Below, piece by piece: positions 9,037 to 18,367 of a DNA stretch of 64,000 nucleotides; the stretch's first letter is position 1; the number at the start of each line of letters is the position of its first letter. The stretch is from CAZCDS01 sp964497585 (GTDB lineage Bacteria; Desulfobacterota; Desulfomonilia; Desulfomonilales; Desulfomonilaceae). Both the position numbers and the translations under genes were made by a program. The notes beneath the pieces were generated by a model that saw only the letters and a program-made list of their open reading frames with translations, ran no database searches and had not been told where the DNA came from. The stretch spans positions 44,389-108,388 of the forward strand of contig CAZCDS010000017.1 in NCBI GenBank assembly GCA_964497585.1, written 5' to 3'.

Positions 9037-10680
9037 TCACGGTTGATATGCCGGAAGCGCCCGACGAACTTGCCGATCATCCAGTATGACCTGCCGGACA
9101 TTCAGGATTCCGTCTATGCCGCTGATCCGCTCCAGAGTCTCCCGGTCGGCCGGCGTGTCCAAATTGATGATCGATAGGGCTTCGCCGCCTACAGCGTCCC
9201 GGGAGAGATTCATCTGAGCAATGTTGATCCCCCGGTCGGCCAGCGCCCGGGCTATGCCCGCCACCATGCCGGGAATATCCCGATTGGTGACAACCAACAT
9301 GGCTCCTGCGGGCGCGGCCTCGGTTACGTAGTGATCGATCCCCGTGATCCTCGGTTCCTCGGTCTCACGGGTAGTGAACGCGCCCTGCACAGAGCGGGAC
9401 AAGCCGTTGGCAAGCCCCAGACGAATGACCAGCGTCGAAATCCGGTCCGTGGCCTGCTTGTTCGCGGTCTCTGAGACGCGTATGCCCCTCTGTTGAGCAA
9501 TGTATAACGCGTTAACCGCGTTGACTTCGGGACCCTCGGTACGGTTCAGGAGCCCTACGAGGGCCGCATTGGTTATCGGCTTGACATCCCACAAAGCGAT
9601 CTCGCCCCGGTATTCCACTTCCAACTCCGTAACGAGCGGTTCAACCAGGCAGACGGCCAATCGAGCCAATCTCCAGGCCAGGTCCATATACGGGCCGACC
9701 CGAGCCACCTCCGTGGCGTCAACGGCCGGAACATTCAATGCGCTCTTTGCGACTCCGTTTTCCAGGTAGTCGATCAGCTGTTCGACCGCGGCCAACGCGA
9801 CGTTCACTTCCGCCTCATCGGTGGAAGGACCGAGATGAGGGGTCACCACCACCTGGGGATGCTCTATGAGGGCCCGGTCTGTGGGGCATGGCTCTGAGAA
9901 AAAGTCAAGCCCGGCGCCGGCAACCTTTTCGTCTTCGAGTGCTCGGAGCAAGGCTTGCGAATCGATGATCCCTTCCCGGCCGCAATTGACAATGATCACG
10001 CCCTGTTTCATCGCCTCAAACGCCTGATCGTCAAGGAGGCCACGGGTTTCCTCATTCAGAGGAGCGTGGACCGAGATCACGTCCGATGAGGCCATCAGCT
10101 CGTCCAGAGATACAAGACGGGCGCCCATCCGGGACGCGGCGTCTCGGGTAACCATCGGGTCGTATCCCAACACGTTCATTTTCAGACCGCGTGACGCGCG
10201 TCTACTCACGAGACTTCCCACTCTGCCCAGGCCTATCAGGCCTATGGTTCTCCCCGCGATCTCCCTGCCCTGGAACTTCTTTTTCTCCCACTTGCCCCGC
10301 TTCGTCGAGAGCACCGCCTGCGGGATGTGTCGATGCACGGCCATGACAAGGGCTATCGTGTGTTCCGCCAGAGAGACCGCGCTGACTCCGGGACTCGTCA
10401 GTATCACCACTCCGTGCCGCGTGGCTTCAGCGACGTCAATACTCTCCGTGGCCGACCCGGCTATCCCGATCACCCGCAGCCGAGACGCAAGCCTCAGGAC
10501 CTGTTCGTCGACCCTCACCTCCTCGCGAATCAGAAGTCCGTCATAGTCGGCAATGATCTTCGAGAGCACATCCTGACTCAGATCCGACCGGACATCAGCC
10601 TCGAATCCGGGTCGGGACCTGAGCAGATCGATTCCCCGCGAATTGACGCTCTCCGAACAGAGGATCGTGTAGCCCATCAT
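9037..10680 (-). CDS. serA: D-3-phosphoglycerate dehydrogenase
   Basis: About 547 residues, the long bacterial SerA form. It oxidises 3-phosphoglycerate to 3-phosphohydroxypyruvate with NAD+, committing carbon to serine. Visible are the Rossmann loop GLIGLGRVGSLV, the catalytic arginine segment NCGREGIID, and the His-containing HLGPSTDEAE. An allosteric substrate-binding-type domain occupies about residues 320-450, and a C-terminal ACT domain (VVTNRDIPGMVAGIARAL...) probably senses serine. Two adjacent ATGs (10680, 10677) follow AAGGCGG; the first is given. It lies between serC and purA on the same strand. Confidence 0.95.
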   Translation of the reverse strand: MMGYTILCSESVNSRGIDLLRSRPGFEADVRSDLSQDVLSKIIADYDGLLIREEVRVDEQVLRLASRLRVIGIAGSATESIDVAEATRHGVVILTSPGVSAVSLAEHTIALVMAVHRHIPQAVLSTKRGKWEKKKFQGREIAGRTIGLIGLGRVGSLVSRRASRGLKMNVLGYDPMVTRDAASRMGARLVSLDELMASSDVISVHAPLNEETRGLLDDQAFEAMKQGVIIVNCGREGIIDSQALLRALEDEKVAGAGLDFFSEPCPTDRALIEHPQVVVTPHLGPSTDEAEVNVALAAVEQLIDYLENGVAKSALNVPAVDATEVARVGPYMDLAWRLARLAVCLVEPLVTELEVEYRGEIALWDVKPITNAALVGLLNRTEGPEVNAVNALYIAQQRGIRVSETANKQATDRISTLVIRLGLANGLSRSVQGAFTTRETEEPRITGIDHYVTEAAPAGAMLVVTNRDIPGMVAGIARALADRGINIAQMNLSRDAVGGEALSIINLDTPADRETLERISGIDGILNVRQVILDDRQVRRALPAYQP

Positions 10681-10861
10681 GGTCCGCCTTCGGGCCATTG
10701 CCTGCGGAGCACGCGCTCCCTTTGACGCGAGAAACGGTCAGGGTAGGGGGCGCCCTCCATGGTAATCCCTGACCGAGCCAAATCTTTCTGAGCAGTCAGC
10801 GCATCCCCACGCGGAGGCCATATGGTCCGGCGTGCGATAAACACCGACCGCCGCCGGTTGT

Positions 10862-11947
10862 CTAACCGTTCTTGTCGGCAAAGGTCTTCATGAAATCGAC
10901 GAGGTAGCGTACCGCGTCGATCCCTGTAGGATTGTAGATCGAAGCCCGACATCCGCCAACGGAACGGTGTCCCTTGAGCCCTCCCAGGCCGTTTTCCAGG
11001 GCATCGGCCACAAATTTCTTCTCCAGATCTTCGCTTGGGAGCCGAAAAGTTACGTTCATCATGGAGCGGCTGTCACGGTCGGCGGTTCCCGTGTAGAAAT
11101 CATTCTCGTCTATAAAGCCGTAGAGCATTTCGGCCTTTTCCCGATTGCGTCGTTCTATTTCGGTCATGCCGCCAACCGTTTCCTCGACCCACTTCAGGAC
11201 AAGCTGAACAAGGTATATGTTCACGCATGGCGGCGTATTGAAAAGAGAGCCCTTCTCCACCTGCGTAGTATACTTGAGCAGGGTGGGAAGCTCTTTTGGA
11301 ACCCTCTCGAGCATGTCCTGCCTAATGATTACCAGGGTTACTCCTGCGGGGCCGAGGTTCTTCTGAGCCCCCGCGTAGATAAGCCCAAAGGGCGCGACAT
11401 CGAACTGTCTCGAGAGTATGTCCGACGACATGTCCGAAATGAGCGGCACGTCTCTTGTGTCAGGAAAGCCCGACCACTGGGTACCCTTGATGGTGTTGTT
11501 AGAAGTGATGTGCAGATATGCCGCTCCGGGAGTAATGTTCAAATCCCTCGGGATATACCGAAAGTCCCGGTCCTCGCTCGAAGCAATGACCTTGTACGAT
11601 TTCTTCAGGATGTCTATTTCTTTGATGGCCTTTGTCGACCAGGTCCCTGTGTTGACATAGTCGGCAGAGGACCCTTCCGGTATCAGGTTCATGGGAATCA
11701 TGTAGAACTGTGCGCTCGCCCCTCCCTGGAGGAAGACGATCTTGAAGTCGTCCGAGAGCTTCATGAGTCGTTTGAGGCGAGTCACCGCATCGTTGAGGAC
11801 ATCCTCGAACAACGCGGACCGATGACTGACCTCCGTGACCGACATTCCGGAGCCCTTGAAATCGAGAAACTCCTCTTTGGCTTCTTCCAGGACTTCCAGG
11901 GGCAGTGCAGCAGGACCCGGATTGAAGTTGTGGATACGACCGGCCAT
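10862..11947 (-). CDS. serC: Phosphoserine aminotransferase
   Basis: 361-residue PLP-dependent class V aminotransferase that converts 3-phosphohydroxypyruvate and glutamate to phosphoserine. Hallmarks are the N-terminal NFNPGPAALPLEVLEEA, GMSVTEVSHRS, the PLP-lysine segment YAGAQKNLGPAGVTLVI, and the C-terminal GHRSVGGCRASIYNP. An excellent AGGAGG precedes the ATG. It is the first gene of serC-serA-purA; 181 bases separate it from serA and contain no recognised gene. No serB is in the window. Confidence 0.96.
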   Translation of the reverse strand: MAGRIHNFNPGPAALPLEVLEEAKEEFLDFKGSGMSVTEVSHRSALFEDVLNDAVTRLKRLMKLSDDFKIVFLQGGASAQFYMIPMNLIPEGSSADYVNTGTWSTKAIKEIDILKKSYKVIASSEDRDFRYIPRDLNITPGAAYLHITSNNTIKGTQWSGFPDTRDVPLISDMSSDILSRQFDVAPFGLIYAGAQKNLGPAGVTLVIIRQDMLERVPKELPTLLKYTTQVEKGSLFNTPPCVNIYLVQLVLKWVEETVGGMTEIERRNREKAEMLYGFIDENDFYTGTADRDSRSMMNVTFRLPSEDLEKKFVADALENGLGGLKGHRSVGGCRASIYNPTGIDAVRYLVDFMKTFADKNG

Positions 11948-12395
11948 TCTTCTACCTCCTCAGGAAAATGGCTAGGGAGCGCCCAGCGCAAGGCCCGTAC
12001 ATTACTCCATGACGCAATCGATTTTCAACAGAAATCGCACGAGAAGCCTTTCCGGGCACAGGATGAGCACGGCAATTCAGCGAATTGAGCCCCTGCTCAG
12101 GAACGCTCAACCCCCAGGGATTGCCACCGAGCATCGAAAAGAATAAGACTTCCCCTTACTCCAACTCCCGCCTCGAAGACAAGAGAGGCAGAAAGCGGCG
12201 AACCTCAAAGAGATATCACCTGTCACATGGTTTACAGCGCATTGGTATCACTCTCGTACGCAGTACCGGAGTGCAAGGCTCAACTGCATGTGACCCCTCC
12301 TGGAACAATATTTCCCAAGAGGATTGAAGAAGGCTTCTTTTTGTGCCATGATTATTATAGAAAAGAAGGGTAAGCCGGGCCGGAGGAGAGTTGCA
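11948..12395. other. Divergent intergenic region upstream of serC
   Basis: About 450 bases with no recognisable gene, lying between the divergent serC and the small membrane protein gene. It probably carries both promoters, but I could not assign convincing boxes. Confidence 0.45.
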
Positions 12396-12722
12396 ATGGA
12401 AGAGAAAAGCGTCTTCTGGACCCTCGTTCCCCTCATACTTATAATCATCTTGCCCTGGCTGGTCGGCTATTTGGGGGCGAGGAAGAAGAAGGCACAGCAG
12501 GAACAGGAAGACGGGATGCCGACGATATACCGGGCCGCGGGAACGAGGGAGAGCGAATCATACGATGAGGAGGAGGAATGGTTGTTCGGTGCATCGGAAG
12601 AACAGCTTGGTCAAGCACCCTCTCCCGGCCAGGCAGAGTACGAGGAAATCCGGCCATATTACGAGACCCCGGCTCCTGAGGTCAGTTCCAAACCGATTAA
12701 ACCCAAGTGGTGGGGCGCATGA
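12396..12722 (+). CDS. Small single-pass membrane protein, unknown function
   Basis: 108 residues starting at the ATG preceded by GGAGGAGAG; an upstream in-frame start lacks a comparable site. One hydrophobic segment (about residues 7-26, FWTLVPLILIIILPWLVGYL) is followed by a charged, acidic and proline-rich tail ending in a basic KPIKPKWWGA. This looks like a membrane-anchored, mostly disordered cytoplasmic or periplasmic tail. The stop overlaps the next gene by four bases (ATGA), so the two are co-translated and probably act together. No family recognised. Confidence 0.65.
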   Translation: MEEKSVFWTLVPLILIIILPWLVGYLGARKKKAQQEQEDGMPTIYRAAGTRESESYDEEEEWLFGASEEQLGQAPSPGQAEYEEIRPYYETPAPEVSSKPIKPKWWGA

Positions 12723-13228
12723 TCGCACGCTTTGCGGCGCACGCATCATCGGTCTGCACATGGCGCTCCAGCCTGATCATTCTCGTACTTCTCGTTGGAG
12801 GCACGCTGCTCGCCAACACCGCGGGCGCTTCGGGCAAGAAGGCTCTCGGTGAACTAACCTGGGAAATGCCGGGTCGCCTGTCGATCTACGACCTGCAGTT
12901 CGGACCCGCGGTGCTCAAGAAGAAGACCTGGCACTTCCTCGGCAACATCCGTTCCCTCAATGCAGGACGGTTCAAAGATCGTCTGACGCTTATGGTCCGC
13001 TTCTCGTACAGATCGTCCAAACCTCAGATCCCGCTGAAATTCGTCATAAAGCTTCCGCAGACCCGGCAGTACGAAGAGACGGTCAACCTTACCAGCCGCA
13101 AGGGGCGGTTCGCGTACCGATTCACGATACACCGTCCTGAGGATTTCAGGGGAAGCGGGTCCGTATACCTCTATTACGGATTCAGCATTGTGGATGTTCT
13201 CGATTTCACCATTCGCAAGGGTTCGTGA
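12719..13228 (+). CDS. Exported beta-rich protein of unknown function
   Basis: About 169 residues from the ATG that overlaps the preceding stop. A hydrophobic stretch (about residues 18-36, SLIILVLLVGGTLLANTAG) is a signal peptide or N-terminal anchor. The remainder alternates hydrophobic and polar residues as in a beta-sandwich and ends in SVYLYYGFSIVDVLDFTIRKGS. No recognised domain. Its tight coupling to the small membrane protein suggests a two-component envelope unit. Confidence 0.6.
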   Translation: MIARFAAHASSVCTWRSSLIILVLLVGGTLLANTAGASGKKALGELTWEMPGRLSIYDLQFGPAVLKKKTWHFLGNIRSLNAGRFKDRLTLMVRFSYRSSKPQIPLKFVIKLPQTRQYEETVNLTSRKGRFAYRFTIHRPEDFRGSGSVYLYYGFSIVDVLDFTIRKGS

Positions 13229-13355
13229 GATCAGAGGAGCGCACCTGTTCTCCGTGACCACTTGCGGGTTGTGCGGTCCGTTGCCTTGTTTTTTGGCGCC
13301 TTAATCCGAGGCTTCTGGTGCGAGGCCTTCCCCGGTGAATGCTCACCTCTTGCCA

Positions 13356-14087
13356 ATGAAGAGACACCGGTTAGATTCATTGCTGGTTGACAAGGGGCTA
13401 GCTCCGTCACGGGAGAAGGCCCGGGCTTTGATCATGGCTGGACGGGTTTTCGTGGACGGACTGAGAATAGAGAAGCCCGGCAAGGAGTTTGCCTCCGAGG
13501 CCACTGTGCGCGTGAAAGGCAACCTCCCGTACGTGAGTAGAGGGGGATTCAAACTTGAGGCTGCCCTGGACGGATTTGGTATAGATCCCAGCGGGTTGAG
13601 CATACTAGACGCCGGGGCTTCAACCGGCGGTTTCACGGATCTGCTGCTCCAGCGGGGAGCCGCGAAGATAATCGCGATCGATGTCGGATACGGCCAATTC
13701 GCATGGCGCTTGAGGCAGGATCCCCGCGTCACTGTGATGGAACGCACGAACATTCGTCACCTGGACCCCGAACAACTCCCTTTCGCGCTCGACGGGGTGG
13801 TGGCGGATCTCTCATTTATTTCCCTGAGGCTCGTGCTCGGGAAGTTCAGGGACGTGCTTCCCCGAGGCGGGTGGGCGCTACCGCTCGTCAAGCCCCAGTT
13901 TGAGGTGGGACGGGAATCCGTCGGAAAACACGGAGTAGTTAGGGATGAAACGAAAATCAGACAGGCGCTGAATTCTCTGAAAGAGTGCGCATCAAACTCC
14001 GGGTTCCTGGTTTTGGGGGAACTGGAGTGCCCGATACGGGGCCCGAGAGGAAACCGCGAATTCTTCCTCTCCTTACGCAAGAAATAG
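13356..14087 (+). CDS. tlyA: TlyA-family 16S/23S rRNA 2'-O-methyltransferase
   Basis: 243 residues from the ATG at 13356; a GTG at 13335 is an alternative. An N-terminal S4 RNA-binding domain (RLDSLLVDKGLAPSREKAR, to about residue 60) is followed by an FtsJ-like Rossmann methyltransferase with the SAM loop LDAGASTGGFTDLLLQRGA and VKPQFEVGRE. TlyA enzymes methylate cytidine 2'-OH groups in rRNA, and some relatives are annotated as hemolysin A. Family assignment is secure; the exact rRNA site is inferred from the family. Confidence 0.9.
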   Translation: MKRHRLDSLLVDKGLAPSREKARALIMAGRVFVDGLRIEKPGKEFASEATVRVKGNLPYVSRGGFKLEAALDGFGIDPSGLSILDAGASTGGFTDLLLQRGAAKIIAIDVGYGQFAWRLRQDPRVTVMERTNIRHLDPEQLPFALDGVVADLSFISLRLVLGKFRDVLPRGGWALPLVKPQFEVGRESVGKHGVVRDETKIRQALNSLKECASNSGFLVLGELECPIRGPRGNREFFLSLRKK

Positions 14088-14368
14088 CCCGAAGACGGGC
14101 ACCCACGTAGTCACGAGGGGAACGCGCTTCTTCCCAAACGGTCATTACGGGCTAGGAGCCTGTCGAGCAACTCGAAAGATAGCAGTACGGGGTTGGAGCA
14201 TCCGGCGTTTCGTGGTCGGCGCAGGAAGCCCTACTCGAGGCTCGAGGCCTCTTGATTTCCACGAAACGGGGTGTTTGTTAACGAGAAGTGGCGTTTCTGC
14301 CTTATTTTGGGATATTATCGAACCGGAACGGGCAGATTTTTCCCACTTCTCCACATCTTGAGCACATT

Positions 14369-15476
14369 ATAGCGTTTCTCTAAAGTTCTGTCGGAATGGC
14401 GCAGGTTATTGTGTCTTGGTTCTTTCTGTCGATGAGCCACCTGAGAGCTTGGGTGAGTCGATCGATGAGTTGCTCTTGGGTTTTCGCGGAGAAGCCTGAG
14501 GACCACTCGGCTTTCATGATGAGCCAGAGCCGTTATATGGGGTTAAGATCGGGTGAATAGGGAGGAAGAAAGATCGGCTCAAACCGGCTCCAGTCGGGTG
14601 ATGTGCTCTTGTGCCAAGAAGCTTTGTCCAAGATCAGCAGGTTGCGGGGGCGCTCGAACAGGATATCCCGGTTGGCGTGCTCCAGGAAGATTTGGAAAAT
14701 TGCGGTATCGGAATGCCTGAATTCCCGCGCGTAGAATTCACCCGTTCTGGGCTTGACCAAGCCGGTCATTTTCATTCTGATATGTGCTCCGAGGTATGGC
14801 CGGCGGATCTGGTCTCCCTTTCTCGCAAACCGCCTTTTCGGCCGTGGGACTCCTTCGACGCCGCACTCGTCAAGAAATTACAAATCTATGCCCTCATCCT
14901 TGAGCCGTTGCCTGATCAACTCAATAAAGGCTTTTCTCTTTTCTTCGTCCTGGCCCTCAGGCCAAGGGCGGGGAACTTTCAGACGAAATCCCTCATCGAC
15001 AAGCCATCGCATGAGCGTACTGGAACCTGCTTCCAGCTCACAAAATTCAGTGAGGTATCCATGGAACTTGCGTCCCGTCCAGTGCGTCTCATTGGCTCGT
15101 TCCGGGTGGAGAACCAGTTCTCGGTATTCTTGGGCCGGCTCCTCCCTGATCTTGCGCGGCCGCCCGGACCTTTGACCCTCTGTGAGTCCGTCGATACCGC
15201 GCTCATTGAACCGCCGCACCCAACGAGAGACCGAATCCTCGTTCACACCGAACAGAGCGGCGACTTGCCCGTGAGGCAGGCCCATTGCCAATGCCTTGAT
15301 GCCCTTGAGGCGAGTGAAGGTCCGCATGCTGGGCCCCGCTTTGCCAGCCGTCTCAAGTTCCTCCAAAGTGCAGTTTTCTGTATTCGGGATGCTCCGTGGT
15401 CTAGACATGTCGCGAAAAAAGCATATCCGGCAAAAAAAGTCGCGGCTTTTTCGCGATTATTTCCGAGAACCGCTAT
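14369..15476. mobile_element. IS630-type insertion sequence, inactive
   Basis: An element of about 1.1 kb bounded by imperfect terminal inverted repeats. The left end TATAGCGTTTCTC matches the reverse complement of the right end GAGAACCGCTATA at 12 of 13 positions, with TA at the outer edges as expected for IS630/Tc1-type TA targeting. It carries one transposase gene on the minus strand, broken by stop codons. A 307-base fragment of the same element sits at 30719-31025. Its right end abuts the tail of another IS630-type transposase. Confidence 0.8.
14380..15408 (-). pseudogene. IS630-family transposase with two in-frame stops
   Basis: The N-terminal half encodes a helix-turn-helix region (GQVAALFGVNEDSVSRWVRRF, shown in short as GVNEDSVSRWV) and a winged helix. 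The C-terminal half has the DDE catalytic segments FLDECGVEG, LILDKASWH and PPYSPDLNPI. The reading frame stays constant, but a TAA at 14878-14880 interrupts just before FLDECG, and a second TAA at 14533-14535 replaces the catalytic Glu codon after SPDLNPI. The fragment at 30.7 kb keeps GAA there (NPIERLW), showing the ancestral state. The product cannot be active without suppression of both stops. Confidence 0.88.
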
Positions 15477-15653
15477 ATCTCCGGGAAAGCGATCCGACGA
15501 GGATCTTTCCGGAGCACGAAAGAACTCATCGCGAAGATAGAAGACTTCGCTGAACATTACAATAAACATGCTCGACCCTTCGTTTGGACAGCGACAGCTG
15601 ATTCCATTCTAGAGAAGGTCGAGAAGATATGCAGACTTATTAACGGGACATGA
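15475..15653 (+). pseudogene. C-terminal remnant of a second IS630-type transposase
   Basis: A plus-strand open frame encodes a typical IS630 transposase tail: KAIRRGSFRSTKELIAK, then HYNKHARPFVWTATADSIL, ending CRLINGT before TGA at 15651. It begins immediately at the right terminus of the neighbouring IS630 element and belongs to a different subgroup. The sequence left of that element (before 14369) does not continue this frame recognisably, so flanking sequence was lost or rearranged. Confidence 0.75.
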
Positions 15654-15859
15654 CACTAGTCATGGCGAATTGTTTGGGAGGATTGTGGGCATGAAACAAA
15701 TTAGTATCTCCTGGGACGCTTTGCTATAGAAGTCTTTCTGAACGAAACCATCAACGACGTCGAGACCCAGCTCTCTCAAAGGAACTGGAGAACCTTGAGC
15801 CGCCGATGCCAAAGAAAGAGAGCCCTATGTCCAGTCGCCGCGGAGCGGGCACATAAGGA

Positions 15860-16558
15860 TCAAAGGTCTTTCTTGACGGTAATGCCTTTTCCTTTCATTT
15901 CCTTGAGAGCTTGGGCAGTGGTCTTTGGTGCTACTCCTTTACTCAAGCCCTCTATCACCGTGACCTTGTATCCCGCATCGGCGGCGTCCACAGCCGTTGC
16001 CTTGACGCAGTAATCTGTGGCTATACCGTAGACGATAAGTTTTTTGATGCCGTTCTTCTTAAGGATTTTGTCCATTCCGGTTTTTGCCCCTCCGTCGTCC
16101 TTAAAACCGGAATAGCTGTCGAAGTTCTTGTTCTGACCCTTTTTGACAACGGCCACAAAAAGGCCTTTGTCCAGAAGGAGGTTCGCATTGTCCGTCCCCT
16201 GGACGCAGTGGGGAGGCCACAGAACCTGGGTTCTGCCATCGATCTTGATGACTTCAAACGGTTTCTTGCCCTTGTGATTCGTATAGAAAGAGACATGATC
16301 CTTGGGATGCCAGTCCTGTGTAGCGAAAATCAGGTAGCCTTTCTTCTTAAGGTCTTCGGTGGCTTTCCGCACCTTGTCGATGAAGTCCTTATCCGTTCCC
16401 TTGACGGCGAGAGATCCCTTTTTCAGTGTGGTAAAATCTCCTTGGATATCCACAACGATGACGCCGACACCCTGTTCAGCGAAAACCGGTGGAACACCTC
16501 CGACAAGGACCGTCAGGCCCAAGACCAGAGCAAACAGAACGAAGAATCTTCTTTTCAT
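15860..16558 (-). CDS. Exported nicotinamidase/isochorismatase-family hydrolase
   Basis: 232 residues with a clear Sec signal peptide (MKRRFFVLFALVLGLTVLV, cleavage near FAEQ at 27-29). The cysteine-hydrolase fold matches PncA: catalytic Asp37 (VVDIQGDF), Lys140 (VVKKGQN) and Cys184 (GIATDYCVKATA). Metal-ligand candidates are D82 and H84 in QDWHPKDH, H88, and H117 in WPPHCVQGT. All key residues are present, so it should deamidate nicotinamide or a related amide, but outside the cytoplasm. Most PncA proteins lack a signal peptide. No other NAD-salvage genes are adjacent. RBS GGAGG lies a few bases before the ATG. Confidence 0.82.
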   Translation of the reverse strand: MKRRFFVLFALVLGLTVLVGGVPPVFAEQGVGVIVVDIQGDFTTLKKGSLAVKGTDKDFIDKVRKATEDLKKKGYLIFATQDWHPKDHVSFYTNHKGKKPFEVIKIDGRTQVLWPPHCVQGTDNANLLLDKGLFVAVVKKGQNKNFDSYSGFKDDGGAKTGMDKILKKNGIKKLIVYGIATDYCVKATAVDAADAGYKVTVIEGLSKGVAPKTTAQALKEMKGKGITVKKDL

Positions 16559-17512
16559 GGCAATACCTCCTATTCCCAGTATTCTTATGGAATCTCCTTG
16601 TCTGCCGTCGGATTCCTGGCCGTAATGGAATGATTAACCCCCTGAAACACGTGCCAAGTCCTCTCCTAGTGTCTCAGGGTCACAGGCCCTATCGACGACT
16701 TTGGACGGGTAGACGACGGCGTGTGTACGGAACTGTCGCGAAAGCCCCCTTCTTGAGTGTTTCCGCGCTTCCCTTCGCCGCTCTGGTGATCACTTGCTAT
16801 CGGGGGGCGCTCCAAGATCGCCTCCAGCGGTTGCCATCGCGAACCGCACCTCGGCTTCTTTGCTCGCCAACTGTCTCTTGGACCTGTCCGTGTCCAGTCA
16901 GAAAAAGGGAGCCGAGTAATTGAGAGCGAGCACAGAATCGAAGACGGGAGAAGAATTGGAGATGCCCATAATGCCACCGTAGGGGGATAGTGGATCATTC
17001 CCTAGACGGCTTCAGCGATCAGTCCATTTCCCGGCCATGTGTGATCCCATCCTCCGGCGCCCTGATTGAATGGAAAATGATGAAAATCTGGACTATTAGG
17101 CCCATTCAACTGTAGCCGTCCGCTCGAGTAATGTCAACCTCTTTTGCTCTTAGGCCACGTCTCCTGTAACTGGAATCGGTCTCCTCACCGAATATCGACT
17201 TAAGCTCCGTGGTTTCCTCTGGTCGGTGAGCCTGGGTGTGGCTCCCTCTCGATAAATAAGCCTGTTAGACCGCGTCAATGCCCCCACCGGGCCATAGCCC
17301 GCAATCGGGCGAAAATACGCATCACGCACGCTAAAGAACACCCCGCTGAGACACGGGGTTACGGTCGCAGATGGGCTTGCTCGGGAACCATAACACCCCG
17401 GATTTCTCCCAATGAACCAAGCGATATCCCACAAAACGAGAGAGTCAACCGGACATTTGACCTCGACGAGATTAGCTTGATGGATGCTTCGACGAGCCGT
17501 TCCGTTTTTAGG
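16559..17512. other. Long gene-poor region
   Basis: About 950 bases with only short, unconvincing open frames on both strands and no recognised domain. It may contain decayed sequence, since it sits between IS remnants, but I could not identify a parent gene. Confidence 0.45.
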
Positions 17513-18256
17513 TCAAGGCACAGTATAGCTCTTCGCGTCACTTTGCGGGTCAGCGAAACTATCGATTTCCACGGTCCAATGATCCAAGTATTCGATCCTT
17601 CCGCGATCAAGAATGCGGAACGGTCGGTCATGGCCGGGGACAACCACTTTGACCATGGACAGCACCTTGTCGTAGTTCTCCAGCGCGGCTTCGGATGAGT
17701 GAAAGGCTGTCGGTGCTATTCCGCGGACAAATTCCCACCCGTTCTTCACGGCATCTCCGGCCAATAATGTATCCAGTTCTTCCAGAATAAGCCCTGTATT
17801 CCCCGGTGTGTGTCCCGGCAGCGAGACGGCCCGGACCCCTTCTGCAACATACTGTCCGTCGAAGACGGTTGTCAGTCTATCTCGAAGCACGGTTGCAAGG
17901 GAAACAGGCACATAAAGATCACCCGCGTCAAGGTAGGCTTCGGTGCTGATGTAGTCGTATTCCAACTCCGAAAGCATAACCTGGGCCCGCGGGAAAAGTT
18001 CCGCATTGAGCGCGTGATCGTAATGAAAATGGGAAATAAAGACCGTGTCGATATCACTGGCCATTAGGTTGAGCGCGTCAAGTCGGTCGAGAAGGAGCTG
18101 TCGATCTCCATAGGATCCGGTATCGAAAAGGATGTTCTTTCCGGCTGCTCGTACGAGCACCACGCTGCACCAGCCCAGTGCGCCTCTTGTGGACGTCACC
18201 GGTATGCCGGGGAGCAAAACCGAGTACTTCACCTTGACGGTTCCGGTTGGGTTCAT
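17513..18256 (-). CDS. Metallo-beta-lactamase-fold hydrolase (lactonase-like)
   Basis: 247 residues of the MBL fold. The HxHxDH signature is H76-F-H78-Y-D80-H81; further metal ligands lie in LPGHTPG (near 150), LLAGDAV and VPGHD. The arrangement resembles N-acyl-homoserine lactone lactonases and related hydrolases, but substrate cannot be deduced. No signal peptide. It starts 27 bases after a short ORF on the same strand that has a strong ribosome-binding site, suggesting a two-gene unit. Confidence 0.85.
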   Translation of the reverse strand: MNPTGTVKVKYSVLLPGIPVTSTRGALGWCSVVLVRAAGKNILFDTGSYGDRQLLLDRLDALNLMASDIDTVFISHFHYDHALNAELFPRAQVMLSELEYDYISTEAYLDAGDLYVPVSLATVLRDRLTTVFDGQYVAEGVRAVSLPGHTPGNTGLILEELDTLLAGDAVKNGWEFVRGIAPTAFHSSEAALENYDKVLSMVKVVVPGHDRPFRILDRGRIEYLDHWTVEIDSFADPQSDAKSYTVP

Positions 18257-18283
18257 TGCCAGGCTTCCCTATTCTCCCAGGTG

Positions 18284-18367
18284 TTATGACCGGAATTCGC
18301 CGTCAATCCAAGTTTTCTGAAGAATTTCGCTCCACTCCTTTTCTTTTCCTTCGAATGCTCTTTTCAT
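18284..18367 (-). CDS. Putative 27-residue peptide upstream of the MBL hydrolase
   Basis: A short frame begins at an ATG preceded by GGAGG at ideal spacing and ends at TAA. The peptide starts MKRAFEGKEKEW and ends LQKTWIDGEFRS. The pattern with W..D.EFR loosely resembles the start of nitrile-hydratase-like leader peptides, but it stops where those continue, and there is no core peptide. It may be a real small protein, a regulatory leader peptide for the MBL gene, or a truncated gene start. The ribosome-binding site is the main evidence. Confidence 0.4.
   Translation of the reverse strand: MKRAFEGKEKEWSEILQKTWIDGEFRS

Noticed and set aside
14088..14110. GCCCG-AAGA-CGGGC stem just after tlyA as a terminator
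   Set aside because: The stem is five base pairs and no T-run follows, so I do not call it a terminator.
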